Shown: piece by piece, positions 1 through 9,480 of the stretch
How positions within the stretch are numbered: position 1 is the stretch's first letter
Layout of the letters: each line of letters opens with the position of its first letter
Assembly (NCBI RefSeq): GCF_019218745.1
Contig: NZ_JAHUXA010000004.1
Span: forward strand, 124,001 to 188,000
DNA length: 64,000 bases
DNA from: Enterobacter sp. ENT03
GTDB lineage: Bacteria; Pseudomonadota; Gammaproteobacteria; Enterobacterales; Enterobacteriaceae
Direction of reading: 5' to 3'
The notes under the pieces: generated by a model
Told to the model about the DNA's origin: nothing
The model's database searches: none
What the model saw: the letters and a program-made list of their open reading frames with translations, nothing else
Position numbers and translations under genes: made by a program

Positions 1-1
1 C

Positions 2-1627
2 GACGGTTATCTCAACACCTGGTTTACCGTTAAAGCCCCTGGCGAGCGCTGGACAAATCTGGCGGAATGCCATGAGCTGTACACCGCCGGACATATGATC
101 GAAGCGGCGGTGGCTTATTTCCAGGCCACCGGTAAACGCACGCTGCTCAATGTCGCCTGCCGCCTTGCCGATCACATTGATCGTGTCTTTGGCCCCGGAG
201 TGGATCAGTTGCCTGGCTACGACGGGCACCCGGAAATAGAACTGGCCCTGATGCGCTTGTTTGAAGTGACCGGCGAAAAACGTTATTGCGATCGGGTGGC
301 CTGGTTCGTGGAACAGCGCGGTACGCAGCCGCACTTCTATGATGTCGAATTTGCAAAGCGTGGCGGCACCTGGCACTGGCCGAATCACGGCACCGCGTGG
401 ATGGTAAAAGACAAGGCCTATAGCCAGGCGCATAAGCCGCTTTCAGAACAGGACACCGCCATCGGCCATGCGGTACGTTTTGTCTATCTGATGACCGGCG
501 TGGCGCATCTGGCGCGGCTGGCCGGTGATGAGGGCAAGCGTCAGGATTGTCTGCGTTTGTGGCAAAACATGGTCCGTCGTCAGCTCTATATTACTGGCGG
601 TATCGGATCACAGAGCCGGGGCGAGGCGTTCAGCCACGATTACGATCTGCCGAACGATACGGTGTACGCCGAGAGCTGCGCCTCCATTGGCCTGATGATG
701 TTTGCCCGGCGGATGCTGGAAATGGAAGGCGACAGCCAGTATGCCGACGTTATGGAACGCGCGCTGTATAACACGGTGCTTGGCGGCATGGCGCTCGACG
801 GAAAACACTTCTTTTACGTTAATCCTCTGGAAGTACAGCCCCGTTCGCTGCCATTTAATCATATTTACGACCACATCCAGCCGGTGCGCCAGCGCTGGTT
901 TGGCTGCGCCTGCTGTCCACCCAATATCGCCCGTCTGCTGACCTCTATCGGCCATTACATTTACACCCCGCAGGCGGATACGCTGTTTATCAACCTTTAC
1001 ATTGGCAACCGGGCAGAAATCCCGGTCGGCGATGGGACGCTGCGCTTACACCTTAGCGGTAATTTTCCCTGGCAGGAAAATCTCACCCTGCGTATTGAGT
1101 CGCCGGAGCCGGTGTCCCATACCCTGGCGTTACGCCTGCCCGACTGGTGCCCTGAACCTGCCATTATGCTAAATGGCGAACCGGTCGCCGGTGAGATCCG
1201 CAAAGGTTATCTGCATCTTCATCGTGTCTGGCAGGAAGGTGATACGGTGTCCCTGACGTTGCCAATGCCTGTGCGGCGGGTGTATGGCAACCCGCTGGTG
1301 CGCCATCAGGCTGGTAAAGTCGCCGTACAGCGCGGTCCGTTGATTTATTGTCTGGAGCAGGCCGATAACGGCGAGGAGCTGCATAACCTCTGGCTGCCGA
1401 AAGAGAGCGTCTTTACCGCGATTACGGGCAAGGGGATTTTTGCGCATAAAATTCTCATCCAGACCGATGGCTATAAACAGACTACTGCACAGGCCGACCA
1501 GCAGCCGCTGTGGCATTACGATGCCTCCCCGGCGAGCCGTACTCCGCAGAAATTAACGTTTATTCCGTGGTTCAGCTGGGCGAATCGTGGCGAAGGGGAA
1601 ATGCGCATCTGGATTAATGAAGGGTAA
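2..1627 (+). CDS. GH127 beta-L-arabinofuranosidase (5' end outside window)
   Basis: The frame is open from the first bases, so the true start lies upstream; 541 residues remain, against about 650 in characterised GH127 enzymes. The family (former DUF1680, type enzyme HypBA1) removes beta-L-arabinofuranose from plant glycans with a Zn-bound cysteine nucleophile. The metal site is visible: Glu and Cys of a Y-A-E-S-C motif at 668-679 and the C-A-C-C cluster at 905-916, matching the Glu/Cys/Cys-Cys ligands of HypBA1. An N-terminal alpha-barrel and a C-terminal beta-rich half are both represented. No signal peptide can be judged because the N-terminus is missing; the family is usually cytoplasmic in enterics beside a sugar transporter. 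Substrate specificity is inferred from the family only. Confidence 0.88.
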   Translation, partial: DGYLNTWFTVKAPGERWTNLAECHELYTAGHMIEAAVAYFQATGKRTLLNVACRLADHIDRVFGPGVDQLPGYDGHPEIELALMRLFEVTGEKRYCDRVAWFVEQRGTQPHFYDVEFAKRGGTWHWPNHGTAWMVKDKAYSQAHKPLSEQDTAIGHAVRFVYLMTGVAHLARLAGDEGKRQDCLRLWQNMVRRQLYITGGIGSQSRGEAFSHDYDLPNDTVYAESCASIGLMMFARRMLEMEGDSQYADVMERALYNTVLGGMALDGKHFFYVNPLEVQPRSLPFNHIYDHIQPVRQRWFGCACCPPNIARLLTSIGHYIYTPQADTLFINLYIGNRAEIPVGDGTLRLHLSGNFPWQENLTLRIESPEPVSHTLALRLPDWCPEPAIMLNGEPVAGEIRKGYLHLHRVWQEGDTVSLTLPMPVRRVYGNPLVRHQAGKVAVQRGPLIYCLEQADNGEELHNLWLPKESVFTAITGKGIFAHKILIQTDGYKQTTAQADQQPLWHYDASPASRTPQKLTFIPWFSWANRGEGEMRIWINEG

Positions 1628-1694
1628 CGCGGCATTCGATCCGCGCGAGAATTCAGCCCATAATAAACATTCTATAAATTCAACAGGATGTTGT

Positions 1695-2006
1695 ATGAAC
1701 ACTGAAAACCGCGCGGTGATCGATACAAAACGTATTAAAGCCCGCAGCATTTATCGTTTACTGCTTATCGGCCTGAGCATTCCCATGGGCGTGCTGGGCT
1801 TTATTTTTGGGTTATTCGGCTGCTTTGGCTACGACACCGTGAGCTGGAACCAGCAGTATATCCATGGGCTGCTTGCGCTGCCGGTCGGGCTGTTTATCGG
1901 CGTCCTGATGAGCGCGATCATGACGGCCATCATCGGTTCGCTAAGTTGCCTTGGTCTGTGGATTTATAGCCGCTTCAGACCGCTAAAAATAACGGTCCTG
2001 GATTAA
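1695..2006 (+). CDS. Small two-helix inner-membrane protein, unknown function
   Basis: A 103-residue protein that I do not recognise as a named family. The start at 1695 has an AGGA ribosome site six bases upstream; an earlier in-frame start at 1587 would overlap the GH127 gene and adds residues without hydrophobic or conserved character. After a basic N-terminus of about 20 residues there are two long hydrophobic stretches, near residues 21-46 and 56-90, separated by a short polar loop with W-N-Q-Q. The tail is short and basic (R-F-R-P-L-K), which suggests both ends lie in the cytoplasm. It lies 68 bases behind the glycosidase on the same strand and may be cotranscribed. Function is unknown. 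Confidence 0.6.
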   Translation: MNTENRAVIDTKRIKARSIYRLLLIGLSIPMGVLGFIFGLFGCFGYDTVSWNQQYIHGLLALPVGLFIGVLMSAIMTAIIGSLSCLGLWIYSRFRPLKITVLD

Positions 2007-2125
2007 GCATTTCCACCACCGTGCCAAAATTTAAGAATGAGTGAAGGTGTTTATTACCTTACTTTACATTGCGTTGGTTGGCCTGAGCCATACTTAGCGC
2101 AAGCGGGTATCACAGGAAACAAACT

Positions 2126-3007
2126 ATGCAGCTTTTTATCGGTTTTGACGTGGGTGGCACACATATCAAGCATGGCGTAATTGATGAGAACGGCGAGGAG
2201 CTGACCTCAGACGAGTATGACACGCCGGACGACATTGAGACGTTCAAGCAGAAATGGCAAGCGGTGGTGGAGGGGTATCAGAAGGATCACGACATCGCCG
2301 CCGTTGGTGTCAGTTTCCCGGGTTATATCAACATCCGTACGGGTATCGCCCTGAAAGCCGGGGCGCTGGATTTTATGGACGGGACTAACCTGCGCGAGCT
2401 GTTTGCCGGGCTCTGCGATCTGCCGGTGATTGTCGAAAACGATGCTAACTGTGCGGCGCTGGGCGAGCGCTGGCGCGGGGCTGCCCGGAATTACGATAAC
2501 GTGGTCTGTATCACCGTGGGCACGGGTATCGGCGGCGGTATCATTTTTGACGGCGAGCTGTATCGCGGATCGCATTTCCGTGGGGGCGAGTTTGGCGTGA
2601 TGCCGGTCGGCAACGAGGGCGAGAGCATGCATGAAGTCGCTTCCGCCCGCGGTCTGATGGAGGCGTGCCGCCGTGCGCTTGCGCTGTCTGCCGAAGAGAT
2701 GCCCCACGGAAAAGAGATCTTCGAACGCATGGACAGCGACGTACACCTGCGTGAAGCCGTTAACCAGTGGGCGCGCTTTTTATCGCGCGGTATTTACAGC
2801 GTGATTTCCATGTACGACCCGCAGGTGGTACTGATCGGCGGCGGGTTAAGCGAGCAGGAAAAAGTCTATCAGCTGCTCGATCGCCATCTGGAAACCTTCG
2901 AGATGTGGGAATTTCTGAAAGCGCCGATTCTTCCCTGCAAACTGGGTAACCAGGCGGGCAGGCTCGGCGCGGTATGGCTGGCGAAGCAGCAGGTGAAAGC
3001 CGGGTGA
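2126..3007 (+). CDS. ROK-family sugar kinase
   Basis: A 293-residue protein with the ASKHA fold. The phosphate-1 loop is D-V-G-G-T-H-I-K at residues 8-15, the ROK glycine motif G-T-G-I-G-G-G lies near residue 135, and an adenosine-type motif (V-L-I-G-G-G-L) is near 235. ROK proteins phosphorylate hexoses such as glucose, N-acetylmannosamine or beta-glucosides, or act as repressors; no helix-turn-helix precedes the kinase domain here, so this is an enzyme. The cysteine-rich zinc motif of most ROK kinases is absent, as in the beta-glucoside kinase subgroup. AGGAAA at 2114-2119 sets the start. It follows the arabinofuranosidase and the membrane gene, so a role with an imported sugar is plausible, but the substrate cannot be read from sequence. 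Confidence 0.85.
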   Translation: MQLFIGFDVGGTHIKHGVIDENGEELTSDEYDTPDDIETFKQKWQAVVEGYQKDHDIAAVGVSFPGYINIRTGIALKAGALDFMDGTNLRELFAGLCDLPVIVENDANCAALGERWRGAARNYDNVVCITVGTGIGGGIIFDGELYRGSHFRGGEFGVMPVGNEGESMHEVASARGLMEACRRALALSAEEMPHGKEIFERMDSDVHLREAVNQWARFLSRGIYSVISMYDPQVVLIGGGLSEQEKVYQLLDRHLETFEMWEFLKAPILPCKLGNQAGRLGAVWLAKQQVKAG

Positions 3008-3021
3008 CACCCCGGCTGGAT

Positions 3022-4869
3022 TCAGTGGTTTTCCGGAAACAGCTGCGCATCACGCAGCAGATGGTCGTTGCCGCGTCGGCGGGTAAAGCCGATGCGGTCA
3101 AAATATTCGAGGATCTGGATCGCCAGCTTACGTCCAACGTTCAGCCGATCGCGGAAATCTGCCGCACAGGTTGATCCCCGCGCCTGATCCAGTTCGCGGA
3201 TCATACTGGCAAAAGCCACGATCCGGTCGTTACGGTAATAGCGATCTTTTACGATCGCGGTGATCAGCCCCTGCTGCGCCGCCTGTCGTAATACACTGCG
3301 CATTAACGGCTCATCGGTACCCGTTTCCCGCGCCAGATCGCGGACCCACCAGGGCTCATCAGCAAACAGCGCTGCCGCACGCTGCCAGATCGCCGCCTGT
3401 TCTTCGGTGAAACCGGCTTTATGATCCGGCAGATGCAGCCAGCCGTGATGGCTGGCAATGTCGCCGCTTTCACGCATCCGCTCGATTAACGTCAGCACCA
3501 GAGCGTCGTCTTCCATCGGCAGCGCCATGCGCCGCAGACGCTCGCGTCCGGGACCGGGTTCGTCTTTATGCTGTTCGTGATAGGTCGCCAGCGTGTCGAG
3601 CAGTTTACGCTGCCAGCCTGCGGCCACCGCCACACTCAGTACGCTGTCCCCCGACTGGATCAGCCCGTCATGGCGCGTTAACGCGTCCAGTCCACTGCGA
3701 CTTAACTGCCGCACCCAGCCAAAGCGGCTGAGGGAGACGGCACCGCGCGTCAGATGCGCGGCCAGCGCGCTGGCGTCGTCCCCGGCGGCGGCAAGCGTGG
3801 CGAGCCAGTCGAGATATGCCGTTTTACGCTTGCCACGACGGGGAGGATCGAGCATCACGACTCGCGCCCCGGCCAGCGTGGTGCGCGCCGAAATATCACG
3901 CAGCACCAGCCGATCGTTGTCTGCCAGCCACAGCGGGCTGTCGAGCACCAACTCGGCCAGATCGTCGGTCAGCAGCGAGACGCGCCCGGTGATATGGCTG
4001 GCGGCATGGTGAATATGTAAGGGCTGCCACTGCGTCAGGGGCGTATGGCTTTGCAGCGCAACAATAACGCGGGATGACGGCTCCGTGGGCGCCTCGCTGA
4101 GCAGCCAGTCGCCGCGGTTGAGCGCCTCTTTTTCGGCATCGCCGGTAATGTTCAGGGCGATACGCTCCCCGGCCATCGCATGATCGACCGGCTGGTTTTG
4201 CGCATGCAGACCGCGCACGCGCATGGGTTTGTTGATACCGGTCAGCCACAGGGTATCGCCGGTGCGCACATCGCCCGACAGCGCCGTGCCGGTTACCACC
4301 AGCCCTGCGCCCTTCACCGTAAAGGCGCGGTCAATCGCCAGCCGGAAACGCTGATGCTGCACATGTTCCCGCTCCGGGAGATGCAGCAAATGCTCGCGCA
4401 GTTCATCGATGCCGCGCTGGGTGGTCGCAGCGGTGATAAAGAGCGCCGCATCGGTAAAGCCGTATTCGCGCAGCGTGGCGCGCACCTCGTCCTGGACGGC
4501 GGCAATGCGCGCCTCGTCCACCCGGTCGGCTTTGGTCAGCGCCACGGTCAGGGTTGGCTGTCCGGTCAGTTGCAAAATCGCCAGATGTTCGCGGGTCTGG
4601 GCCATCACGCCATCATCACAGGCCACCACCAGCAGCGCGTGATCGATACCGCCGACGCCTGCCAGCATATTGGCGAGAAACTTTTCATGGCCCGGCACAT
4701 CAATAAATCCCGGTACACGGCCATCGGCCTGCGGCCAGTAGGCATAACCCAGATCGATGGTCATGCCGCGTTTTTTCTCTTCCGGCAGACGGTCGGCATT
4801 GACGCCGGTGATCGCTTCCAGCAGCGTCGTTTTGCCGTGATCCACATGTCCGGCGGTGGCAATAATCAT
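3022..4869 (-). CDS. selB: Selenocysteine-specific elongation factor SelB
   Basis: 615 residues, one more than E. coli SelB. The GTPase domain at the N-terminus carries G1 [10 protein letters not shown]3 D-V-P-G-H-E and G4 T-K-A-D, followed by EF-Tu-like beta barrels and the C-terminal winged-helix domains that bind the SECIS hairpin of selenoprotein mRNAs. It delivers Sec-tRNA(Sec) to UGA codons in the cytoplasm. The start overlaps the selA stop by four bases (ATGA), the usual sign of translational coupling. The gene order yibF-selA-selB is that of E. coli. The ends of selB and the ROK kinase gene face each other across 14 bases, with no obvious terminator between them. Confidence 0.98.
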   Translation of the reverse strand: MIIATAGHVDHGKTTLLEAITGVNADRLPEEKKRGMTIDLGYAYWPQADGRVPGFIDVPGHEKFLANMLAGVGGIDHALLVVACDDGVMAQTREHLAILQLTGQPTLTVALTKADRVDEARIAAVQDEVRATLREYGFTDAALFITAATTQRGIDELREHLLHLPEREHVQHQRFRLAIDRAFTVKGAGLVVTGTALSGDVRTGDTLWLTGINKPMRVRGLHAQNQPVDHAMAGERIALNITGDAEKEALNRGDWLLSEAPTEPSSRVIVALQSHTPLTQWQPLHIHHAASHITGRVSLLTDDLAELVLDSPLWLADNDRLVLRDISARTTLAGARVVMLDPPRRGKRKTAYLDWLATLAAAGDDASALAAHLTRGAVSLSRFGWVRQLSRSGLDALTRHDGLIQSGDSVLSVAVAAGWQRKLLDTLATYHEQHKDEPGPGRERLRRMALPMEDDALVLTLIERMRESGDIASHHGWLHLPDHKAGFTEEQAAIWQRAAALFADEPWWVRDLARETGTDEPLMRSVLRQAAQQGLITAIVKDRYYRNDRIVAFASMIRELDQARGSTCAADFRDRLNVGRKLAIQILEYFDRIGFTRRRGNDHLLRDAQLFPENH

Positions 4870-6254
4870 TTCAGTAACATCTCCAGAAAACGGGTTTCGT
4901 CCTCAAGACAACGTAAATCGAGCCACAGGCGGCCATCGGTGATGCGGCCGATCACCGGCACGTCGCGCGTGCGCCATTGCGCCGCCAGCGTTTCCAGCCT
5001 GCTACCGCGCCCGTCCTGCGGGGTGAAGGTGAGGGCCACGCTCGGCAGCCGATCCACCGGCAGCGAGCCGCTGCCAATCTGCGACAGACAGGCTTCCACC
5101 TGCACGTGGAAGTCAGGAAAATGCGCGGCAAGGATGGGCTGAAGTTTTTCCGCCACGGCGCGGATCGCCGCGGTATCGCGGGTCAGCAGGCGCAGCGTCG
5201 GCAGATCCTGCGTGAGTTTTTCCGGATGCAGATAGAGGCGCAGTGTGGCCTCCAGCGCGGCGAGGGTCATTTTGTCGGCCCGCAGCGCACGTTTTAACGG
5301 GTGCTGTTGCAGGCGGGCAATGAGCGCTTTTTTGCCGACGATGATCCCGGCCTGCGGGCCGCCGAGCAGTTTATCGCCGGAGAAGCTGACCAGGCTGACA
5401 CCCGCGGCGATCAGCGCCTGTGGCATGGGCTCTTTCGGCAGCCCGTACTGGCTGAGATCCACCAGCGAGCCGCTGCCCAAATCCACGACGACCGGAACGG
5501 CGTGCTCGTTGCCGATGGCGACCAGTTCCGCTTCGTCCACGGCTTTGGTAAAGCCTTCGATCTGATAATTACTGGTATGCACTTTCATCAGCAGCGCAGT
5601 GTTGTCGTTGATGGCCTGACGATAATCTTTGGCATGGGTGCGGTTGGTTGTGCCGACTTCATGCAGCACGCAGCCCGCCTGGCGCATGACGTCCGGAATG
5701 CGGAACGCGCCGCCAATCTCCACCAGTTCGCCCCGCGATACCACCACTTCCTGGCCGCTCGCCGTGGCCGCCAGCATTAACAGCACCGCCGCCGCGTTGT
5801 TATTGACGATACAGGCGTCTTCCGCGCCCGTCAGACGACACAGCATGGCCGCCAGCGCGCTGTCGCGATGCCCGCGCCCTGCACCGTCCAGATCGTACTC
5901 CAGCGATACCGGGGAGCGCATGGCTTGTGCCACCGCCTCTATCGCCGCTTCCGCCTGCAATGCCCGTCCGAGATTGGTGTGCAGCACCGTGCCGGTGAGG
6001 TTTATTACCGGACGGATGGCGCTTTGCTGTTGTTGATGAAGGTGCTGGCGCGTCGCCCCGGCCCAGTCAGCGCTCCACGCTGGCAGCGTCTGGCTGTCAT
6101 GGATAGCGGCGCGGGCCTCGTCCTGCAACTGGCGCAACGCTTCCACCACCCGCGTATGACCAAAAGTCGCTACTAGCGGGCGGAAAGCGTCATCGCGCAA
6201 TAAACGGTCGGTTGCCGGGATCTGGCTGAACAGGGAACGATTTTCAGGGGTCAT
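4866..6254 (-). CDS. selA: L-seryl-tRNA(Sec) selenium transferase SelA
   Basis: 462 residues (463 in E. coli). This PLP-dependent decamer converts Ser-tRNA(Sec) to Sec-tRNA(Sec) using selenophosphate. The lysine that binds PLP lies in S-G-D-K-L-L-G-G near residue 295, and the conserved [15 protein letters not shown] segment near residue 85 is intact. The start at 6254 gives the expected N-terminus, conserved from R-S-L-F-S-Q onward. It lies between yibF (upstream) and selB (downstream, four-base overlap), so the three form one leftward unit. selC, the tRNA(Sec) gene, is not in this window; in E. coli it lies after yicH/yicI, and a different PTS gene follows yicH here. Confidence 0.98.
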   Translation of the reverse strand: MTPENRSLFSQIPATDRLLRDDAFRPLVATFGHTRVVEALRQLQDEARAAIHDSQTLPAWSADWAGATRQHLHQQQQSAIRPVINLTGTVLHTNLGRALQAEAAIEAVAQAMRSPVSLEYDLDGAGRGHRDSALAAMLCRLTGAEDACIVNNNAAAVLLMLAATASGQEVVVSRGELVEIGGAFRIPDVMRQAGCVLHEVGTTNRTHAKDYRQAINDNTALLMKVHTSNYQIEGFTKAVDEAELVAIGNEHAVPVVVDLGSGSLVDLSQYGLPKEPMPQALIAAGVSLVSFSGDKLLGGPQAGIIVGKKALIARLQQHPLKRALRADKMTLAALEATLRLYLHPEKLTQDLPTLRLLTRDTAAIRAVAEKLQPILAAHFPDFHVQVEACLSQIGSGSLPVDRLPSVALTFTPQDGRGSRLETLAAQWRTRDVPVIGRITDGRLWLDLRCLEDETRFLEMLLK

Positions 6255-6346
6255 GACACTGCCTTGCTGTGATTGGCCCCTCCGTCGGGAAGGGGTCGAC
6301 GTGAGGGGATTGTACAGCGTCTTTGCTCAGGCTGTCATAATGCGTA

Positions 6347-6955
6347 TCAAGCCTTGGGCGGTTCGGTGCGGGCAAAGCTTTCGCGCTGGAAGAGCGTTTC
6401 CACCAGCTTCACCAGCTGCGGGCGCTCGACGCACCAGCCCGGCGAGACGCGGCGGAAGTTCAGATAGCCGATTGCGCAGGCGACGGCGATGTTCGCCAGA
6501 TCGAGGGACTGCGACTGCAACACGCCGTTGGCGGCGTATTGTTCAAGCGCATCGAGCGCGCGGCTGATTTTTTCCCGCTGGCGCACCAGTTCGCTTTCCG
6601 ACTGCTGCGCTGCCGGACGGGTCTGCTCGCGCACGGAGGTCAGCGCCGCATCCATAATGCCGTCCGCCAGTGCTTCCAGCTGGCGCACCCGCAATGCGGC
6701 TTTCGCATCGGTGGGCAGCAGCGCAGGTGCCATACCCAGCTGTTCCAGATATTCCGCAATAATCGGCGAATCAAACCAGGTTTCGCCGTCGTCAGTGACC
6801 AGCGCAGGCACTTTGCCGAGCGGATTGAATTGTGAAACGCCATTCTCTGCGTTATAGGGCAGTTCATTGACGAATTCGAAGGTGATGCCTTTTTCCAGCA
6901 AAATCACGGAAATCTTTCGCACAAAGGGGCTGGTATAACTGCCGATCAGTTTCAT
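6347..6955 (-). CDS. yibF: Glutathione S-transferase family protein YibF
   Basis: 202 residues when started at 6955, exactly the E. coli YibF length; AAGGA lies seven bases upstream. An earlier start at 7027 would add 24 residues with no family match. The N-terminal 80 residues form the thioredoxin-like glutathione-binding domain ([14 protein letters not shown]), with the conserved L-G-K-V-P-A-L segment (Pro before the third strand) and D-S-P-I-I-A-E-Y-L. The rest is the all-helical GST C-terminal domain. No cellular substrate is established for the family member. It is transcribed away from the mannitol promoter and is the first gene of yibF-selA-selB. Confidence 0.95.
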   Translation of the reverse strand: MKLIGSYTSPFVRKISVILLEKGITFEFVNELPYNAENGVSQFNPLGKVPALVTDDGETWFDSPIIAEYLEQLGMAPALLPTDAKAALRVRQLEALADGIMDAALTSVREQTRPAAQQSESELVRQREKISRALDALEQYAANGVLQSQSLDLANIAVACAIGYLNFRRVSPGWCVERPQLVKLVETLFQRESFARTEPPKA

Positions 6956-7145
6956 GGCCGGGTCCTTAATCGCCTGTGAAAAGATCATTATGGCCCACCG
7001 TCGCGCAAAAGGCAGGCGAGCCTTCATAAATGTGAAAACTCGGTTTCGTAGGGTGTGAGGCGTGTAAGGAAGTTACATCCGGCGGCGACGCGCACAACAC
7101 AGTTTGTCTTTGAGCACAGTCAGAAAACGCCTGGCAAAAATTTCT

Positions 7146-7161
7146 TGTGATACAAATCACA
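7146..7161. promoter_or_regulatory. CRP-binding site 1 of mtlA region
   Basis: TGTGA-N6-TCACA with both half-sites perfect, embedded in TTGTGATACAAATCACAA. It is centred at 7153.5. Confidence 0.85.
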
Positions 7162-7189
7162 AATTAACAACAAAGTCGCCACATAAAAA

Positions 7190-7205
7190 TGTGATTAAAA
7201 TCACA
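7190..7205. promoter_or_regulatory. CRP-binding site 2 of mtlA region
   Basis: TGTGATTAAAATCACA: both half-sites perfect. Its centre is exactly 44 bases from site 1. Confidence 0.85.
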
Positions 7206-7262
7206 TTAACCCCCAATTGGGGCATGATTTTTCGTCATTGTTCTTTTTTTACACAAGTATTT

Positions 7263-7278
7263 TGTGATTCAGATCACG
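7263..7278. promoter_or_regulatory. CRP-binding site 3 of mtlA region
   Basis: TGTGATTCAGATCACG: one mismatch at the last base of the right half-site. Its centre is 73 bases from site 2 and about 41 bases upstream of a possible start point near 7311. Confidence 0.8.
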
Positions 7279-7306
7279 TCAAATTACCGGTCACACCCTA
7301 TGTTTA

Positions 7307-7322
7307 TGTGATTTAGATCACA
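7307..7322. promoter_or_regulatory. CRP-binding site 4 of mtlA region
   Basis: TGTGATTTAGATCACA: both half-sites perfect. Its centre is 44 bases from site 3, so the four sites form two identically spaced pairs. Confidence 0.82.
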
Positions 7323-7468
7323 CCAAAGGTCACGATCTGGACAGAAAGACGATTCGGTGCCAGATTTCGCCTCACACACATCATGGGTCCGGCTACCTCT
7401 GCCGCCACATTAACAACAAACCTCGGGCTTCCGGCCTGTGCGATAGCAAACATAAGAAGGGGTGTTTT

Positions 7469-9376
7469 ATGTCATCCGATATTAAGATCAAAGTGCAAAG
7501 CTTTGGTCGATTCCTTAGCAATATGGTGATGCCCAACATCGGCGCGTTTATCGCCTGGGGTATTATCACCGCACTGTTTATTCCAACGGGATGGTTACCG
7601 AACGAAACGCTGGCGAAACTCGTCGGCCCGATGATTACGTATCTGCTGCCACTGCTGATCGGTTATACCGGTGGGCGTCTGGTTGGTGGCGAGCGTGGCG
7701 GCGTAGTGGGTGCTATCACCACCATGGGCGTTATCGTTGGCGCAGATATGCCGATGTTCCTCGGTGCCATGATTGCTGGTCCGCTGGGCGGTCTGTGCAT
7801 CAAGAAATTTGATGCCGCGGTAGACGGTAAGATCAAATCCGGTTTCGAAATGCTGGTGAATAACTTCTCCGCTGGCATCATCGGTATGATCCTCGCCATT
7901 CTGGCGTTCCTCGGCATTGGCCCGGCGGTTGAAGTGCTGTCTAAAGTACTGGCGGCGGGCGTTAACTTCATGGTTGTCCATGACATGCTGCCGCTGGCGT
8001 CCATCTTTGTTGAACCGGCGAAAATCCTGTTCCTCAACAACGCCATCAACCACGGTATCTTCTCGCCGTTGGGTATTCAGCAGTCTCACGATCTCGGCAA
8101 GTCCATCTTCTTCCTGATTGAAGCCAACCCGGGTCCGGGTATGGGCGTACTGCTGGCCTATATATTCTTCGGTCGCGGTAGCGCTAAACAGTCTGCGGGC
8201 GGCGCGGCAATCATCCACTTCCTGGGTGGTATCCACGAAATTTACTTCCCGTATGTGCTGATGAACCCGCGTCTGCTGATCGCGGTGATCCTCGGCGGTA
8301 TGACTGGCGTGTTTACGCTGAACGTGCTGGGCGGTGGTCTGGTATCTCCGGCGTCTCCGGGTTCTATCCTGGCGGTACTGGCGATGACTCCGAAAGGTGC
8401 TTATTTTGCTAACCTCGCCGCGATTTTCGCCGCGCTGGCCGTCTCTTTCGTGATCTCCGCCATTCTGCTGAAAACCAGCAAAGTGAAAGAAGAAGACGAT
8501 ATTGAAGCCGCGACCCGTCGCATGCAGGACATGAAAGCCGAGTCTAAAGGTGCCTCTCCGCTGACGGCGGGCGAAGTGTCCAACGACCTGAGCCATGTAC
8601 GTAAAATCATCGTCGCCTGTGATGCCGGTATGGGTTCCAGCGCCATGGGCGCAGGCGTGCTGCGTAAGAAAGTGCAGGATGCGGGGCTGACTAACATCTC
8701 CGTGACCAACAGCGCGATCAACAACCTGCCACCGGATGTTGACCTGGTGATCACGCACCGCGACCTCACTGAGCGCGCGATGCGTCAGGTACCGCAGGCA
8801 CAGCATATTTCGCTGACCAACTTCCTCGACAGCGGCCTGTATACCAGCCTGACGGAGCGTCTGGTTGTCGCGCAGCGCCATCTGCAGAATGAAGAAAAAG
8901 TCCGCACCAGCCTGCAGGACAGCTTCGACGAAAGTAACAGCCACCTGTTCCGTCTGGGCGCAGAAAACATCTTCCTGGGCCGCACGGCGAGCACTAAAGA
9001 AGAAGCCATTATTTTTGCCGGTGAGCAACTGGTAAAAGGCGGCTACGTTGAGCCGGAATATGTGCAGGCGATGCTGGATCGCGAAAAACTGACCCCGACC
9101 TATCTGGGTGAGTCCATCGCTGTGCCGCACGGTACGGTGGAAGCGAAAGACCGTGTTCTGAAGACCGGCGTGGTATTCTGCCAGTATCCGGAAGGCGTGC
9201 GCTTCGGTGATGACGCCGATGATGTTGCCCGTCTGGTTATCGGTATTGCTGCCCGTAATAACGAGCACGTACAGGTGATCACCAGCCTGACCAATGCACT
9301 GGACGACGAGTCTGTGATTGAGCGCCTGACGCACACGCAGAGCGTTGAAGAAGTGCTGGCTCTGCTGAACAAGTAA
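7469..9376 (+). CDS. mtlA: Mannitol-specific PTS permease EIICBA
   Basis: 635 residues (637 in E. coli). It takes up mannitol and phosphorylates it to mannitol-1-phosphate. The domain order is EIIC (about residues 1-335, multiple membrane helices, with the conserved G-G-I-H-E-I-Y-F-P-Y motif), EIIB with phosphocysteine Cys384 in C-D-A-G-M-G-S-S, and EIIA with phosphohistidine His554 in V-P-H-G-T. Both residue numbers match E. coli MtlA. AAGAAGGGG precedes the start. It heads mtlA-mtlD-mtlR; the product feeds MtlD directly. Control by catabolite repression is shown by the CRP sites upstream. Confidence 0.98.
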   Translation: MSSDIKIKVQSFGRFLSNMVMPNIGAFIAWGIITALFIPTGWLPNETLAKLVGPMITYLLPLLIGYTGGRLVGGERGGVVGAITTMGVIVGADMPMFLGAMIAGPLGGLCIKKFDAAVDGKIKSGFEMLVNNFSAGIIGMILAILAFLGIGPAVEVLSKVLAAGVNFMVVHDMLPLASIFVEPAKILFLNNAINHGIFSPLGIQQSHDLGKSIFFLIEANPGPGMGVLLAYIFFGRGSAKQSAGGAAIIHFLGGIHEIYFPYVLMNPRLLIAVILGGMTGVFTLNVLGGGLVSPASPGSILAVLAMTPKGAYFANLAAIFAALAVSFVISAILLKTSKVKEEDDIEAATRRMQDMKAESKGASPLTAGEVSNDLSHVRKIIVACDAGMGSSAMGAGVLRKKVQDAGLTNISVTNSAINNLPPDVDLVITHRDLTERAMRQVPQAQHISLTNFLDSGLYTSLTERLVVAQRHLQNEEKVRTSLQDSFDESNSHLFRLGAENIFLGRTASTKEEAIIFAGEQLVKGGYVEPEYVQAMLDREKLTPTYLGESIAVPHGTVEAKDRVLKTGVVFCQYPEGVRFGDDADDVARLVIGIAARNNEHVQVITSLTNALDDESVIERLTHTQSVEEVLALLNK

Positions 9377-9390
9377 GGTTACGCCCTTTC

Positions 9391-9454
9391 CCCTCTCCCA
9401 TTGGGAGAGGGTTAGGGTGAGGAGAATTCGCCTCCTCACCCCAGCCCTCTCGGG
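9391..9454. repeat. Palindromic intergenic repeat between mtlA and mtlD
   Basis: A 64-base element that can fold in two ways. A short hairpin pairs CCTCTCCC (9392-9399) with GGGAGAGG (9403-9410). A longer one pairs about 20 bases, from the GAGAGGG at 9406 onward, with the complementary stretch ending at 9450; its inner nine base pairs (GGTGAGGAG/CTCCTCACC) are perfect and only two mismatches lie further out. Sequences of the GGGAGAGGGTTAGGGTGAGG kind are common between genes in enterobacteria and pseudomonads, which I state from general knowledge. It sits inside the operon and may protect the mtlA 3' end from exonucleases or lower mtlD expression. Confidence 0.75.
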
Positions 9455-9480
9455 TAAAAACATTAATGAAGGTTAATTCT

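Larger units (their letters stand above)
6956..7468 (+). promoter_or_regulatory. mtlA control region, divergent from yibF
   Basis: This 513-base gap holds the mannitol operon control region and no convincing gene. Four near-perfect CRP sites lie at 7146, 7190, 7263 and 7307, listed separately. A plausible -10 box TATGTT is at 7299-7304, which puts the third CRP site about 41 bases upstream of a start near 7311 (class II geometry). The promoter assignment is inference. The rightmost ~100 bases form the mtlA leader, ending in an AAGAAGGGG ribosome site at 7455-7463. The left end must also contain the yibF promoter, which I could not place. Confidence 0.7.

Noticed and set aside
7595-9463. Long open frame on the minus strand across mtlA (622 codons)
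   Set aside because: It mirrors mtlA codon usage, has low-complexity H/R/Q-rich translation and starts in the intergenic repeat. mtlA on the other strand is certain.
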